Shown: positions 1-9,430, counted from the stretch's first letter. The stretch is DNA of 64,000 nucleotides from an uncultured Clostridia bacterium (GCA_946626755.1 CAMOUW010000001.1:1-64000); one strand, 5' to 3'. The notes: generated from the letters alone by a model not told the origin. Numbers and translations are program-made.

Positions 1-2
1 CC

Positions 3-278
3 GATCCCGGGTGTGGTAGTATAACAGCAAACGGTTCATATGTGTCAGAAAGTTCTATTGGCGTTGCTATACCCCTTGCCTGGGGAAGAAGAGATCTTTT
101 GGGACATCAGGTGCTTATTTCTTATGGTGGCAAAACCGTTACTGCAGTGATTAACGATCTCGGAGGTATGGGTGGCGGAAGCAGAGCCCTCGATCTTCAG
201 CCCGGGGTTTTCAGAGCATTGGGAGCAAACAGTTGTGACGGCTGGGGACTCAGGACTGTTCAGTATAAGATATTGTGA
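3..278 (+). CDS. C-terminal part of a DPBB (RlpA-like double-psi beta-barrel) secreted protein, 5' truncated by window edge
   Basis: Open frame continues upstream of the listed ORF; GVAIPLAWGRRDLLGHQVLISYGGKTVTAVINDLGGMGGGSRALDLQPGVFRALGA resembles DPBB proteins. Confidence 0.65.
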   Translation, partial: DPGCGSITANGSYVSESSIGVAIPLAWGRRDLLGHQVLISYGGKTVTAVINDLGGMGGGSRALDLQPGVFRALGANSCDGWGLRTVQYKIL

Positions 279-307
279 TTAGATTAAAAAGTGTTATATA
301 TCATTGG

Positions 308-334
308 TCGGATCTGCAAAGATCCGATTTTTTT
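308..334 (+). terminator. Rho-independent terminator after DPBB gene
   Basis: tcggatc-tgcaaa-gatccga followed by a T run. Confidence 0.8.
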
Positions 335-532
335 ATGAAAATCTACATAGATGACATGTTTCAGGACAAAAAAACATGCCTCTGTTATATGATCAGGAGC
401 GGATGATAATCAGGAAATCATCCGGTCACTGAAAGCTTATAACAGGGCAGTTTTAAAAGGATTCAAAGAGAGAACGTATTATACAGTCATAAAACCCTCT
501 CTGTCATTTCTTAAAGCTTCATAGATGATACA

Positions 533-1678
533 ATGTCTGCGACTGAGATTGCGGCCAAAATTGATAAAATGAATAAGATTAAATCAATTAAACTCGAGTA
601 TCAAGACAAGATTAAGCACAGAAAGAACGGGAGAGTGTATGTTTACATAGACCGTAAACAGATAACTGCTCTGTCCGAGTCTGCATTGTACGGTAAATTA
701 TACGAGACATTATACGGTAAATTTAATTTAACAATGGAAGAAATTTTCCCAGAATATCTAAAATGGGCAAATAATACCTCACCTATCAAAGGCGTAACGC
801 TTCAAAGGTATAAACAGGTATGGAATAAACATTTCAAAGATAAAGAAATCATAAAAAAGCCTTTAGCTAAGTTAACAGTGAAAGATTTTACGCATCTTTA
901 TATGGAATGGACCAGGAAAAGAGAAATGACCGCAAGAGCGTTTGGGAATGCGAAGACACTTATCAACGGTATATATAATTATGCGATAAATGAATTAGAG
1001 ATTGTTGATACTAATATTTCCAAAAACGCAAATATGCGTCAGTTCCCTACTAAACAGGTTAATAACGATAATGATGTCTTTTCATTAGAAGACAGAAAAA
1101 AGATATTAGACTATCTTGAAGATGATAATTCCATATATTCACTTGCCATTAGGTTTGCTTTTTTTATACCTATAAGAATAGGTGAGTTATTAGCATTAAA
1201 ATGGGACGATATAAATGGTAATAAATTAAGAGTTAAATCACAAAGGACTTTAGCCTGTGAGATGAATGATGACTTAACTTTTACGCCCAGAGAGTATAAA
1301 ACAGTTAACCAGACAAAAGGTTATCACGAGAAAGGTGTAAGATACGTTTTCTTATGCGATAAGTCATTGGAAATTCTAAAGATAATAAGACAGGTTAATC
1401 CGGATAGTGAATACTTATTTGTTAATAATAAAGGTCAGCCTTTACAGACCACACCTTTTAATGAGAAATTAGGAAGGGTTTGTAAAAGGATAGGAGTCAG
1501 AAAATATTCAAGCCATAAGATAAGATTTTGCGTAGCGTCTATGTACTATGCAAAAGGTTTATCTGTTAATAAGATACAAAAAATTATGGGTCATTCTACC
1601 GTACAAATGACCATGCATTATTTAAGAGATATACTGGATGATGAGGATGTAGAAGCAGTGTTAAAAAGCCTGGAATAG
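533..1678 (+). CDS. Tyrosine recombinase / phage-type integrase
   Basis: R (IPIRIGELLALKWDD), HKIRF, MGHSTVQMTMHYL catalytic motifs; adjacent to tRNA gene. Confidence 0.88.
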   Translation: MSATEIAAKIDKMNKIKSIKLEYQDKIKHRKNGRVYVYIDRKQITALSESALYGKLYETLYGKFNLTMEEIFPEYLKWANNTSPIKGVTLQRYKQVWNKHFKDKEIIKKPLAKLTVKDFTHLYMEWTRKREMTARAFGNAKTLINGIYNYAINELEIVDTNISKNANMRQFPTKQVNNDNDVFSLEDRKKILDYLEDDNSIYSLAIRFAFFIPIRIGELLALKWDDINGNKLRVKSQRTLACEMNDDLTFTPREYKTVNQTKGYHEKGVRYVFLCDKSLEILKIIRQVNPDSEYLFVNNKGQPLQTTPFNEKLGRVCKRIGVRKYSSHKIRFCVASMYYAKGLSVNKIQKIMGHSTVQMTMHYLRDILDDEDVEAVLKSLE

Positions 1679-1754
1679 GCTTAAATATTGATGTGCATAC
1701 ACGTGCATACATTCCGAAAACTCGGGAAGCCGCAAGATTACTGGCATTATAATA

Positions 1755-1825
1755 AGCACGTGACGGGAATCGAACCCGCCTCCCCGGCTTGGGAAGCCGG
1801 TGTTCTACCGATGAACTACACGTGC
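1755..1825 (-). tRNA. tRNA-Gly (anticodon CCC)
   Basis: Reverse strand GCACGTG...CACGTGC acceptor stem, GGTTCGATTCC T arm, anticodon loop TTCCCAA. Confidence 0.9.
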
Positions 1826-1920
1826 ATACTTGAAATATGTTTCATTGTATGACAAAATGGGGCGTGATGCAATAGGTTTTTTGCTGCAAATATAAAATAA
1901 GAAGTGCATCGAACAGGCAA

Positions 1921-2063
1921 AGCAGAGCTGTGCAAGGGTCATTCGCTGACAGGTCAGCGAATGACCCGCGGCAGTCGCCGCATACAACAAGAATGGAAAA
2001 AGCCCGATACTGAGCGGGCTCGTATCGGGCTTTTTCTATTCTTGTTGTGCACAGCTCGTTGCT
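1921..2063. repeat. Nested inverted-repeat element between two tRNA genes (outer stem, 15-bp palindromic hairpin, small hairpin, 27-bp terminator-like hairpin)
   Basis: gagctgtgca(1925-1934)/tgcacagctc(2048-2057); gggtcattcgctgac(1936-1950)/gtcagcgaatgaccc(1953-1967); gcggc/gccgc (1968-1981); acaacaagaatggaaaaagcccgatac(1984-2010)/gtatcgggctttttctattcttgttgt(2022-2048). Confidence 0.85.
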
Positions 2064-2070
2064 ACACGAG

Positions 2071-2143
2071 AGCTACTGACCGGACTTGAACCGGTGACCT
2101 GCTGATTACGAATCAGCTGCTCTACCAACTGAGCCACAGTAGC
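2071..2143 (-). tRNA. tRNA-Thr (anticodon CGT)
   Basis: Reverse strand GCTACTG/CAGTAGC acceptor, GGTTCAAGTCC T arm, anticodon loop TTCGTAA. Confidence 0.92.
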
Positions 2144-2208
2144 ATGTGTTTCGCTATGAACAATGTCAGCGACTAAATAAATATATCTTATAGGTGGTAA
2201 ATTGTCAA

Positions 2209-2859
2209 ATGGATTTTGATTATTCTTTTAATGAAACTGATGGTGTGATTTTTGATCTGGACGGTACTTTGTGGGATTCTACACAAGAGATAGCTGATGC
2301 ATGGAATGAACTTTTAAAAACCAGACCTGATATAATCCGTGAACCTATAACAAGGGAAGAGCTTTTTTCAAATATGGGGCTTCCAATGTACGATATAGCA
2401 GCCAATCTTTTTCCAAGTGAAAGACCGGAAGTAAGAAACGCCCTTATGGATGATATGGGGATTTTTGAAAATGGCTATCTGGCGAAAAGAGGAGCTGTTT
2501 TATTTGACGGAGTTACAGAAACAGTAAAAAAGATTGCTGAAAAAGTACCTGTTTTCATTGTTAGTAATTGTCAGGACGGATATATCGAAGCCTTTATGAA
2601 AGCACATGCATTTGAAGGGGTCTTCAAAGATCACGAGTGCTGGGGAAGAACCGGGTTGTCTAAAGCAGAAAATATAAAAGCGGTTATAGACAGAAATAAT
2701 ATTAAAAAACCGGTATACATCGGAGATACCGATAGTGACTCAAAAGCCTGTGCAAATGCAGGCGTTCCTTTTGTCTTTGCACAATACGGGTTTGGAAACA
2801 CCGAAAGGTACGATGCCAAAGTAAAGTGCATGAAAGACTTTAGATCATTAATAATTTGA
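2209..2859 (+). CDS. HAD family hydrolase (phosphoglycolate phosphatase-like)
   Basis: VIFDLDGTLWDS motif I, IVSNCQ motif II, YIGDTDSD motif; aggtgg RBS upstream of ATG 2209. Confidence 0.8.
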   Translation: MDFDYSFNETDGVIFDLDGTLWDSTQEIADAWNELLKTRPDIIREPITREELFSNMGLPMYDIAANLFPSERPEVRNALMDDMGIFENGYLAKRGAVLFDGVTETVKKIAEKVPVFIVSNCQDGYIEAFMKAHAFEGVFKDHECWGRTGLSKAENIKAVIDRNNIKKPVYIGDTDSDSKACANAGVPFVFAQYGFGNTERYDAKVKCMKDFRSLII

Positions 2860-2913
2860 TGAAATGAACACAAATGTGTATAATAAAAAGATACAATTCA
2901 GGAGGTGTTCTTA

Positions 2914-3597
2914 ATGGATCAGTACAAAAAGGAATTTATAGAATTTATGGTAGAAAGCGGAGTGCTGCAATTTGGTGATTTTACACTTAAAAGCGGTCGT
3001 AGATCACCGTTTTTCATGAATGCCGGTTTGTATGTGACCGGAAGCCAGCTTACAAGGCTTGGAGAGTATTATGCTCAGGCCATACACAACAGATTCGGTG
3101 ACGACTTTGATATCCTTTTCGGCCCGGCTTATAAAGGCATTCCTCTTTCCGTTGTTACAGCTATGGCTTACAGCCGTTTGTACGGAAAAGAGATACGTTA
3201 TTGTTCCAACAGAAAAGAAATAAAAGATCATGGAGATGCCGGTATAATGCTGGGAAGTCCGCTTAAAGACGGTGACAGAGTCATCATTATAGAAGACGTG
3301 ACAACTTCCGGCAAATCTATAAAAGAAACATTTCCCATTATTACATCACAGGCAGATATTCAGATAAAGGGAATGATGGTTTCCTTAAACAGAATGGAAT
3401 GCGGTCTGGAAAGCAAGGAAAAAACAGCACTTGATCAGATCCGGGAAGAATACGGATTTGAAGCTGATGCCATTGTAACTATGGAGGATGTGATAGAACT
3501 GCTTTACAACAAAGAAATAAACGGAAAAATATTGATAGACGAGGATATTAAAACCCGGCTTGATGCCTATTATGCTGAGTATGGAGTAAAATCCTGA
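2914..3597 (+). CDS. pyrE: Orotate phosphoribosyltransferase
   Basis: FTLKSGRRSPFFMNAG, FGPAYKGIPLS, VIIIEDVTTSGKS PRPP loop; RBS aggaggt. Confidence 0.93.
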   Translation: MDQYKKEFIEFMVESGVLQFGDFTLKSGRRSPFFMNAGLYVTGSQLTRLGEYYAQAIHNRFGDDFDILFGPAYKGIPLSVVTAMAYSRLYGKEIRYCSNRKEIKDHGDAGIMLGSPLKDGDRVIIIEDVTTSGKSIKETFPIITSQADIQIKGMMVSLNRMECGLESKEKTALDQIREEYGFEADAIVTMEDVIELLYNKEINGKILIDEDIKTRLDAYYAEYGVKS

Positions 3598-3598
3598 T

Positions 3599-4069
3599 AT
3601 GAGACCGGGAAGGGTTTTAAGTATCATTGTATTTGTAATATACATAGCCGGATTGTCATACTTTTTGTTTTTTTCGTCTATGCTGGGAAGAGATACGGGA
3701 GAAGGTGTATTTTATCTGGAGGGATTGCCTGCATACGGAACCCTTAACCTGACTCCGTTCAGAGTCATAAAACTGTTCTTTGCAAATTTTGCAAAGGTTC
3801 CTTTTCCTATTTTTTTTCTGAATATATTTGGCAATATAATTTGCTTTATGCCCTTCGGTTTTTTACTGCCTGCTGCTACTGCAGGAAAAACAAGATTTTT
3901 ATCTACCACGTTTTTAGGGTTTTTAAGCAGTGTAGGATTTGAAGCGCTACAGTATTACACTGCGGTGGGTGCAGGAGATGTGGACGATGTTATACTAAAT
4001 ACTATAGGTACTGCATTAGGTTATATCATAGGTGCAGGTGCAGCAAAGAAACTATTTGGAACAGGATAG
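3599..4069 (+). CDS. VanZ family membrane protein
   Basis: Multi-TM, FGNIICFMPFGFLLP and GDVDDVILNTIGTALGY motifs. Confidence 0.8.
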   Translation: MRPGRVLSIIVFVIYIAGLSYFLFFSSMLGRDTGEGVFYLEGLPAYGTLNLTPFRVIKLFFANFAKVPFPIFFLNIFGNIICFMPFGFLLPAATAGKTRFLSTTFLGFLSSVGFEALQYYTAVGAGDVDDVILNTIGTALGYIIGAGAAKKLFGTG

Positions 4070-4075
4070 ACATTT

Positions 4076-4414
4076 ATGGCGAAAGTTAAAAGTACTAAAG
4101 GAAAAATTTTCCACCAATACATGTTTTTTGAGTCTAAGCCGGCAAAAAGGGGCATTTTATCCCTTATACTGGGAGGTATTGCCCTTGCGCTTATAATAGC
4201 AGGTATTGTTATGTCTTACGGTGCGGGCGGAAAAGGTGGAACGGTCGTCGGAAGTATGGGGCTTACCGGTATGATACTTGCAGGTTTTGGAGTGTTTTTC
4301 GGATTTCAGGGATTTAAAGAAGAGGAGAAAAATTACTTTTTCTGTAAAGTCGGCATTATTTTTTGTGCATGTATATTTATTTTTGTGGTTGCACTGTTTT
4401 TTATCGGCTTATAA
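4076..4414 (+). CDS. Small membrane protein (DUF6142-like)
   Basis: Three predicted TM segments; size and N-terminal KGKIFHQYMFFESKPAKRGILSLILGG. Confidence 0.5.
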   Translation: MAKVKSTKGKIFHQYMFFESKPAKRGILSLILGGIALALIIAGIVMSYGAGGKGGTVVGSMGLTGMILAGFGVFFGFQGFKEEEKNYFFCKVGIIFCACIFIFVVALFFIGL

Positions 4415-4423
4415 TTATTCAGG

Positions 4424-6403
4424 ATGATTAAGGGGGTGCATATGAACGATAAGTTTGAAAGATGGTTTTTGGAAATGGATACTTTTCTGGAAAACCTGGA
4501 TAATGGCTTTAAAGCCATGAATGTCGGTTCTCTGGATGTGGCGGAATTAAATGGGAAAATGTATAGCACCATAAAAGGATCCGAATATACCCAGTCTTTC
4601 GCAAATCCGGCATTTGCGGATTTTATGCTGGGGGGAGGTTACGGTAAGCTTTGCTCTTTTATGTCTTATGAGGCATATTCTCTTATTGGGTATAAATTTG
4701 ACAAAAAAAGCTCGCTTATGGAACCGTTTTTAAATATGTATCAGGATATCCGGACCTTGTATGAAACAGGTAAGCTTACGTACGACACATTTCATAATCG
4801 TATATACAGATACCTTTATGAGTCATGTGAGATTTTTTATGAAGACAGGATACGGGATATGATCGTGCCCAGAGAATCAGCTGCCAGACGTATTGTTACA
4901 AAGGACGGACTAGGAGACGTAACATATCTTTACAAATACGGAGAATACATTACTGATACCGAAATAAAAACTGCCAGATTTTTGAACCTGCTTTCACAGG
5001 AAAAAATTGATAAAATGGCTGAAGTTTTTGTGATGGGCTATAAAAAAGGCTTTGAAACCACAGGACGACCGTTCGAAAAGAAAAAAAGCGTGGGTATTAT
5101 TTACAAGGTGGGATTTGAGCGCCTTGTAAAGGCCGAGATAGAGGCGTTTAAGGCTTTAGGACTTGAAACGGCTCTTTACAGAACACCAAGAAGTGCAGTG
5201 ATACGCCAAAGCTCTAAAAGAAACGGTTTTCATGGGGCGGTGGCAAATTATCAGGCTGATTATGATCATGCCAGAGACGCCCTGTTTTTCATGGATGAAA
5301 AGCTTAAAGATAAAAAACTGAAAGCAGTCCGAAAAGCTTATGAAAAATACGCTGCAGAGGCAGATGTGTACGGAGGCCCTGCCGTAATGGAGACCTTTGG
5401 TGAAGTGCCGTTTGATTACAAGGAATCAAAGTTTGTGCTCACGCCGGCGGATGCGCAGATCAGACTGGGGACATCATTTATGGCAGAAGCGGCCTCCATA
5501 GCAAATGAATACGTAAAAGGCGAAGAAAGGTCATTTACTATTATTGCATACCCCACGCCTGATATAGGTGAGGATTTTAAAGAAATATTTGCAGAAACTG
5601 TAAAGCTAAACACCCTTGACAGCGACATTTATATGAATATACAGCAAAAAATGATAGATGTACTTAACAGGTCAAGAAGTGTAATTATAGTAGGTGCCGG
5701 AGAAAATGAGACATATCTCACAATAAACCTGTTCAGACCGCAGGATCCGTCGACTCAGGAGAATTTCGAGAATTGTGTGGCAGATGTTAATATTCCTTTG
5801 GGGGAAGTATTTACATCGCCGCGCCTGGAGGGGACAACAGGATTATTAAATGTAAGCCGGGTATTTCTGTCAGGATTTGAATATAAAGATCTTAAGGTTG
5901 AATTTAAAGACGGATTTGTAAGCGGATATTCCTGCTCCAATTTTGATGATGATAAAAAAGGCAGGGAGTATTTTAAGAAAAACGTACTTTTTGATCACGA
6001 CACGCTGCCTATGGGAGAATTTGCCATCGGAACCAATACCGTGGCCTATATGATGGCGAGGAAATATAATATAGAACATCTTATGCCTATTCTTATAGCC
6101 GAAAAGACAGGACCTCATTTTGCTCTGGGTGATACATGTTATTCCCATGGAGAAGATGTAAGAGTATTTAATCAAAACGGCAGAGAGATAATCGCCAAAG
6201 ATAATGAAGTGTCCGTACTGAGGAAAACAGATCCGGGCAAGGCGTATTTTAACTGTCATACTGATATTACGATACCATATGAGGAGATAGGGAGTCTGTC
6301 CGCAATAGGAGATGATGGCGAAGAGACTGAGATTATACGTTCGGGAAGATTTGTACTTCCCGGTACGGAGCTGTTAAATGAAGCCTTTGAAACCAATGGA
6401 TGA
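4424..6403 (+). CDS. Aminopeptidase, M29-like, with long N-terminal extension
   Basis: C-terminal EFAIGTN...HFALGDTCYSHGEDV region resembles M29 family. Confidence 0.65.
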   Translation: MIKGVHMNDKFERWFLEMDTFLENLDNGFKAMNVGSLDVAELNGKMYSTIKGSEYTQSFANPAFADFMLGGGYGKLCSFMSYEAYSLIGYKFDKKSSLMEPFLNMYQDIRTLYETGKLTYDTFHNRIYRYLYESCEIFYEDRIRDMIVPRESAARRIVTKDGLGDVTYLYKYGEYITDTEIKTARFLNLLSQEKIDKMAEVFVMGYKKGFETTGRPFEKKKSVGIIYKVGFERLVKAEIEAFKALGLETALYRTPRSAVIRQSSKRNGFHGAVANYQADYDHARDALFFMDEKLKDKKLKAVRKAYEKYAAEADVYGGPAVMETFGEVPFDYKESKFVLTPADAQIRLGTSFMAEAASIANEYVKGEERSFTIIAYPTPDIGEDFKEIFAETVKLNTLDSDIYMNIQQKMIDVLNRSRSVIIVGAGENETYLTINLFRPQDPSTQENFENCVADVNIPLGEVFTSPRLEGTTGLLNVSRVFLSGFEYKDLKVEFKDGFVSGYSCSNFDDDKKGREYFKKNVLFDHDTLPMGEFAIGTNTVAYMMARKYNIEHLMPILIAEKTGPHFALGDTCYSHGEDVRVFNQNGREIIAKDNEVSVLRKTDPGKAYFNCHTDITIPYEEIGSLSAIGDDGEETEIIRSGRFVLPGTELLNEAFETNG

Positions 6404-6436
6404 TTTTTTGATAATAAATATTAAAAGGAGAATGTT

Positions 6437-6943
6437 ATGGCACAGGTTGGTATAGTTATGGGAAGTGATTCGGATATGCCGGTTATGTCCAAAGCGGCAG
6501 ATTTTCTTGATCAGATGGGCATATCCTATGATATGAGGATTATTTCCGCTCACAGGGAGCCGGATGTGTTTTTTGAATATGCAAAGACTGCTGAAGAAAA
6601 AGGATTTAAAGTTATTATAGCAGGTGCGGGTATGGCAGCTCATTTGCCGGGTATGTGTGCGGCTATTTTCCCCATGCCTGTTATTGGTATTCCTATGTAT
6701 AATGATGCACTGAGCGGGGAGGATGCGGTGTACTCAATACTTCAGATGCCGCCCGGTATTCCCGTGGCTACTGTAGCATTAAACGGAGGCAAGAATGCAG
6801 CTATCCTTGCGGCCAAAATGCTTGCCATGTCGGATCCGAAGCTTCTGGAAAAATTAAAAGCTTTTTCGGAGGAAATGAAGTTGGAAGTCCAGGCAAAGGA
6901 TGAAAAACTGCAGGAGACAGGATACAAAAACTACAAGAAATAA
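6437..6943 (+). CDS. purE: 5-(carboxyamino)imidazole ribonucleotide mutase
   Basis: GIVMGSDSDMPVM, ISAHREPD, AGAGMAAHLPG motifs. Confidence 0.95.
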   Translation: MAQVGIVMGSDSDMPVMSKAADFLDQMGISYDMRIISAHREPDVFFEYAKTAEEKGFKVIIAGAGMAAHLPGMCAAIFPMPVIGIPMYNDALSGEDAVYSILQMPPGIPVATVALNGGKNAAILAAKMLAMSDPKLLEKLKAFSEEMKLEVQAKDEKLQETGYKNYKK

Positions 6944-6949
6944 AAAAAC

Positions 6950-6978
6950 TTGACAATATGTATATAAGGTTGTAGACT
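6950..6978 (+). promoter_or_regulatory. Sigma-A-type promoter of trp T-box leader
   Basis: TTGACA (6950) N17 TAGACT (6973). Confidence 0.6.
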
Positions 6979-6989
6979 GTAGTACAAAC

Positions 6990-7309
6990 TTAATATCTAA
7001 ACCGATGAAGCGGAAGAAAAAGTATTTTATCGCCGGGGGTCAGGACCTCCGCAGCGAGTCCGGGATAGTGAGAGCCGGGTGGTATGAGGGATGCGTGGAT
7101 ATGTTTTACATTATCCTTATATGGCCCGCTGAGGGCATGGGGAAAGGAAAAAAAATCCGAGTATACGTGACGTGAGGCATACGTTAGTTGCCGGGGATAT
7201 GATGGTATCCCGCAAGAGCATGAAGTCATTTTCGTGAATCAAGGTGGCACCGCGGATTGTGTATATATATTCGTCCTTGACAGAATTTTTTCTGTCAGGG
7301 ACTTTTTTG
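6990..7309 (+). promoter_or_regulatory. T-box leader with intrinsic terminator upstream of trpE (presumptive tRNA-Trp sensor)
   Basis: AAGGTGGCACCGCGG T-box sequence at 7241-7255, candidate UGG codons in stem I, terminator gtccttgacaga/tctgtcagggac + T run 7273-7309. Confidence 0.9.
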
Positions 7310-7382
7310 TTGCATTTGTTTCATGGCAGAAGAACAAAGTTCTTTATAACAAATGATACTATCACAAAAAAAGGAGGCACTT

Positions 7383-8849
7383 ATGAACATTACGCCGTCA
7401 CCTGAAAAGATTAAAGAATATTCATCCGGGGGAAAATACAATATTTTTCCGGTAAGCTGCGAAATACTTTCGGATTTTATAACACCTATAGAGGCATTGC
7501 GTGTACTGAAAAACATTTCAGAACATGTATATTTATTGGAATCTGCAAAATCCGACGACAGATGGGGACGATATACATTTTTGGGATATAACCCCAAAAC
7601 CTGCATCAGCGCTGAATCCGGAATTCTTTACACAGATAATGACACTTCGGAAACAACGGATCCGGCAAAGTACATCAGAGAGATGCTGGGAGGTTACAAA
7701 AGTCCGCGTATAGAGACATTACCACCCTTCACGGGAGGACTGGTGGGATATTTTTCTTACGAATACCTGAGTTATAGTGAGCCTCAACTAAAAACAAATA
7801 TAAAAGACCTGGACAATTTTAAGGATCTGGATCTGATGCTTTTTGATAAGGTCATAGCATTTGATCATGTAAGACAGAAACTGGTAATAATCGTAAATAT
7901 TTCTTTAACTGATATAGAAGAAGAATACCGAAATGCATCAGAGGAAATTCTTGGGATAATAAAACTTCTGAAAAACGGTAAGAAAAAAGCTGAAGAGCCC
8001 GGAAGACTTACGGGAGAAATAAAACCGCTTTTTGAAAGGAAAGAATTCTATGAAATGGTAGAAAAGGCCAAAAGGCATATATACGAGGGAGATATCTTCC
8101 AGGTGGTACTTTCCAACAGATTATCCGCTCCCTTTGAGGGGAGTCTGCTGGATACATACCGTGTACTGAGAACCATTAATCCTTCACCATATATGTTTTA
8201 TTTTTCCGGTACTGATGTGGAGGTGTGCGGAGCTTCTCCGGAAACTCTTGTAAAGCTGGAAAATGGAGTGCTGCATACATTTCCTCTTGCAGGGACGAGA
8301 CCTCGGGGCAAAGATAAAGCCGATGATATTCGTCTGGAAAAAGAATTGCTGTCTGACGAAAAAGAACTGGCAGAGCATAATATGCTGGTGGATCTGGGAC
8401 GTAACGATCTGGGAAGAGTCAGCAAATTCGGTACGGTAGAGGTGGAAAAATTGCGTGATGTAGTGCGTTTTTCCCACGTAATGCACATCGGATCTACAGT
8501 AAGAGGAGAAATAAGACAAGAAAAAGATGCCTTGGATGCGATCGAGGCAGTACTTCCTGCAGGGACACTTTCCGGAGCACCAAAGCTTAAAGCCTGTCAG
8601 ATCATAGGAGAACTGGAACAGGGGAAAAGGGGGATATACGGCGGTGCAATAGGATACATTGATTTTACGGGCAATATGGACACGTGTATAGCGATACGAA
8701 TGGTATACAAAAAGAATGGTAAAGTATTTGTAAGGAGCGGTGCGGGGATCGTGGCAGATTCAGATCCGCTAAAAGAGTATGACGAGTGTATGAATAAAGC
8801 AAAAGCATCTCTTTATGCACTGGAAAAAAGAGAGGAGGTGATGGCATGA
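7383..8849 (+). CDS. trpE: Anthranilate synthase component I
   Basis: IFQVVLSNRL, PLAGTRPRG, GAPKLKACQIIGELE, GGAIGYIDFTGNMDTCIAIR motifs; aaggagg RBS. Confidence 0.95.
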   Translation: MNITPSPEKIKEYSSGGKYNIFPVSCEILSDFITPIEALRVLKNISEHVYLLESAKSDDRWGRYTFLGYNPKTCISAESGILYTDNDTSETTDPAKYIREMLGGYKSPRIETLPPFTGGLVGYFSYEYLSYSEPQLKTNIKDLDNFKDLDLMLFDKVIAFDHVRQKLVIIVNISLTDIEEEYRNASEEILGIIKLLKNGKKKAEEPGRLTGEIKPLFERKEFYEMVEKAKRHIYEGDIFQVVLSNRLSAPFEGSLLDTYRVLRTINPSPYMFYFSGTDVEVCGASPETLVKLENGVLHTFPLAGTRPRGKDKADDIRLEKELLSDEKELAEHNMLVDLGRNDLGRVSKFGTVEVEKLRDVVRFSHVMHIGSTVRGEIRQEKDALDAIEAVLPAGTLSGAPKLKACQIIGELEQGKRGIYGGAIGYIDFTGNMDTCIAIRMVYKKNGKVFVRSGAGIVADSDPLKEYDECMNKAKASLYALEKREEVMA

Positions 8850-9412
8850 TACTGTTAATAGACAACTACGACAGTTTTTCTTTCAATCTGTATCAGTATA
8901 TAGGTGAAATAAACCCCGATATAAAAGTGATCAGGAATGATGAAATGACGCCTGAAGAAATATTAAAAATGTCCCCGGATCATATAGTAATATCACCCGG
9001 CCCGGGACGTCCGGAGGGTGCTGGATGCATTACAGATTTGATAAAAAAGGCCGGTAAAGAGGTTCCCATACTTGGAGTGTGTCTTGGTCATCAGGCTATA
9101 TGCGAGGCTTATGGCGCTGAGATAGTGTATGCCAAAAAACTTATGCACGGAAAGCAGTCAGAAATTTATATAGACCAAAACAGTCTGTTATTTAAAGGGC
9201 TTTCAGAAAAAATTAAGGTGGCCAGGTATCATTCACTGGTTGCAAAAAAAGAAACAATTCCCGAAGTGCTTAAGGTTGTAGGGGAAGACGATGATGGTGA
9301 GATAATGGCGGTTATGCATAAGTCATATCCTGTATATGGAGTACAGTTTCATCCGGAATCGATCATGACTCCTGATGGGAAAAAAATACTTGATAATTTT
9401 TTTAAAGAATGA
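8846..9412 (+). CDS. trpG: Anthranilate synthase component II / glutamine amidotransferase
   Basis: LLIDNYDSFSFNL, SPGPGRPEGAG, GVCLGHQAI, VQFHPESI. Confidence 0.95.
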   Translation: MILLIDNYDSFSFNLYQYIGEINPDIKVIRNDEMTPEEILKMSPDHIVISPGPGRPEGAGCITDLIKKAGKEVPILGVCLGHQAICEAYGAEIVYAKKLMHGKQSEIYIDQNSLLFKGLSEKIKVARYHSLVAKKETIPEVLKVVGEDDDGEIMAVMHKSYPVYGVQFHPESIMTPDGKKILDNFFKE

Positions 9413-9430
9413 CAAGGAGCTGGTGATACT

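Noticed and set aside
533-1678. Prophage or ICE
   Set aside because: Only an integrase is visible; no phage, conjugation or replication genes in the window.
1805-2089. ORFs of 61 aa on both strands (1805-1990 -, 1904-2089 +)
   Set aside because: They lie across tRNA genes and perfect inverted repeats; their identical internal GHSLTxQRMT peptides are a by-product of the palindrome.
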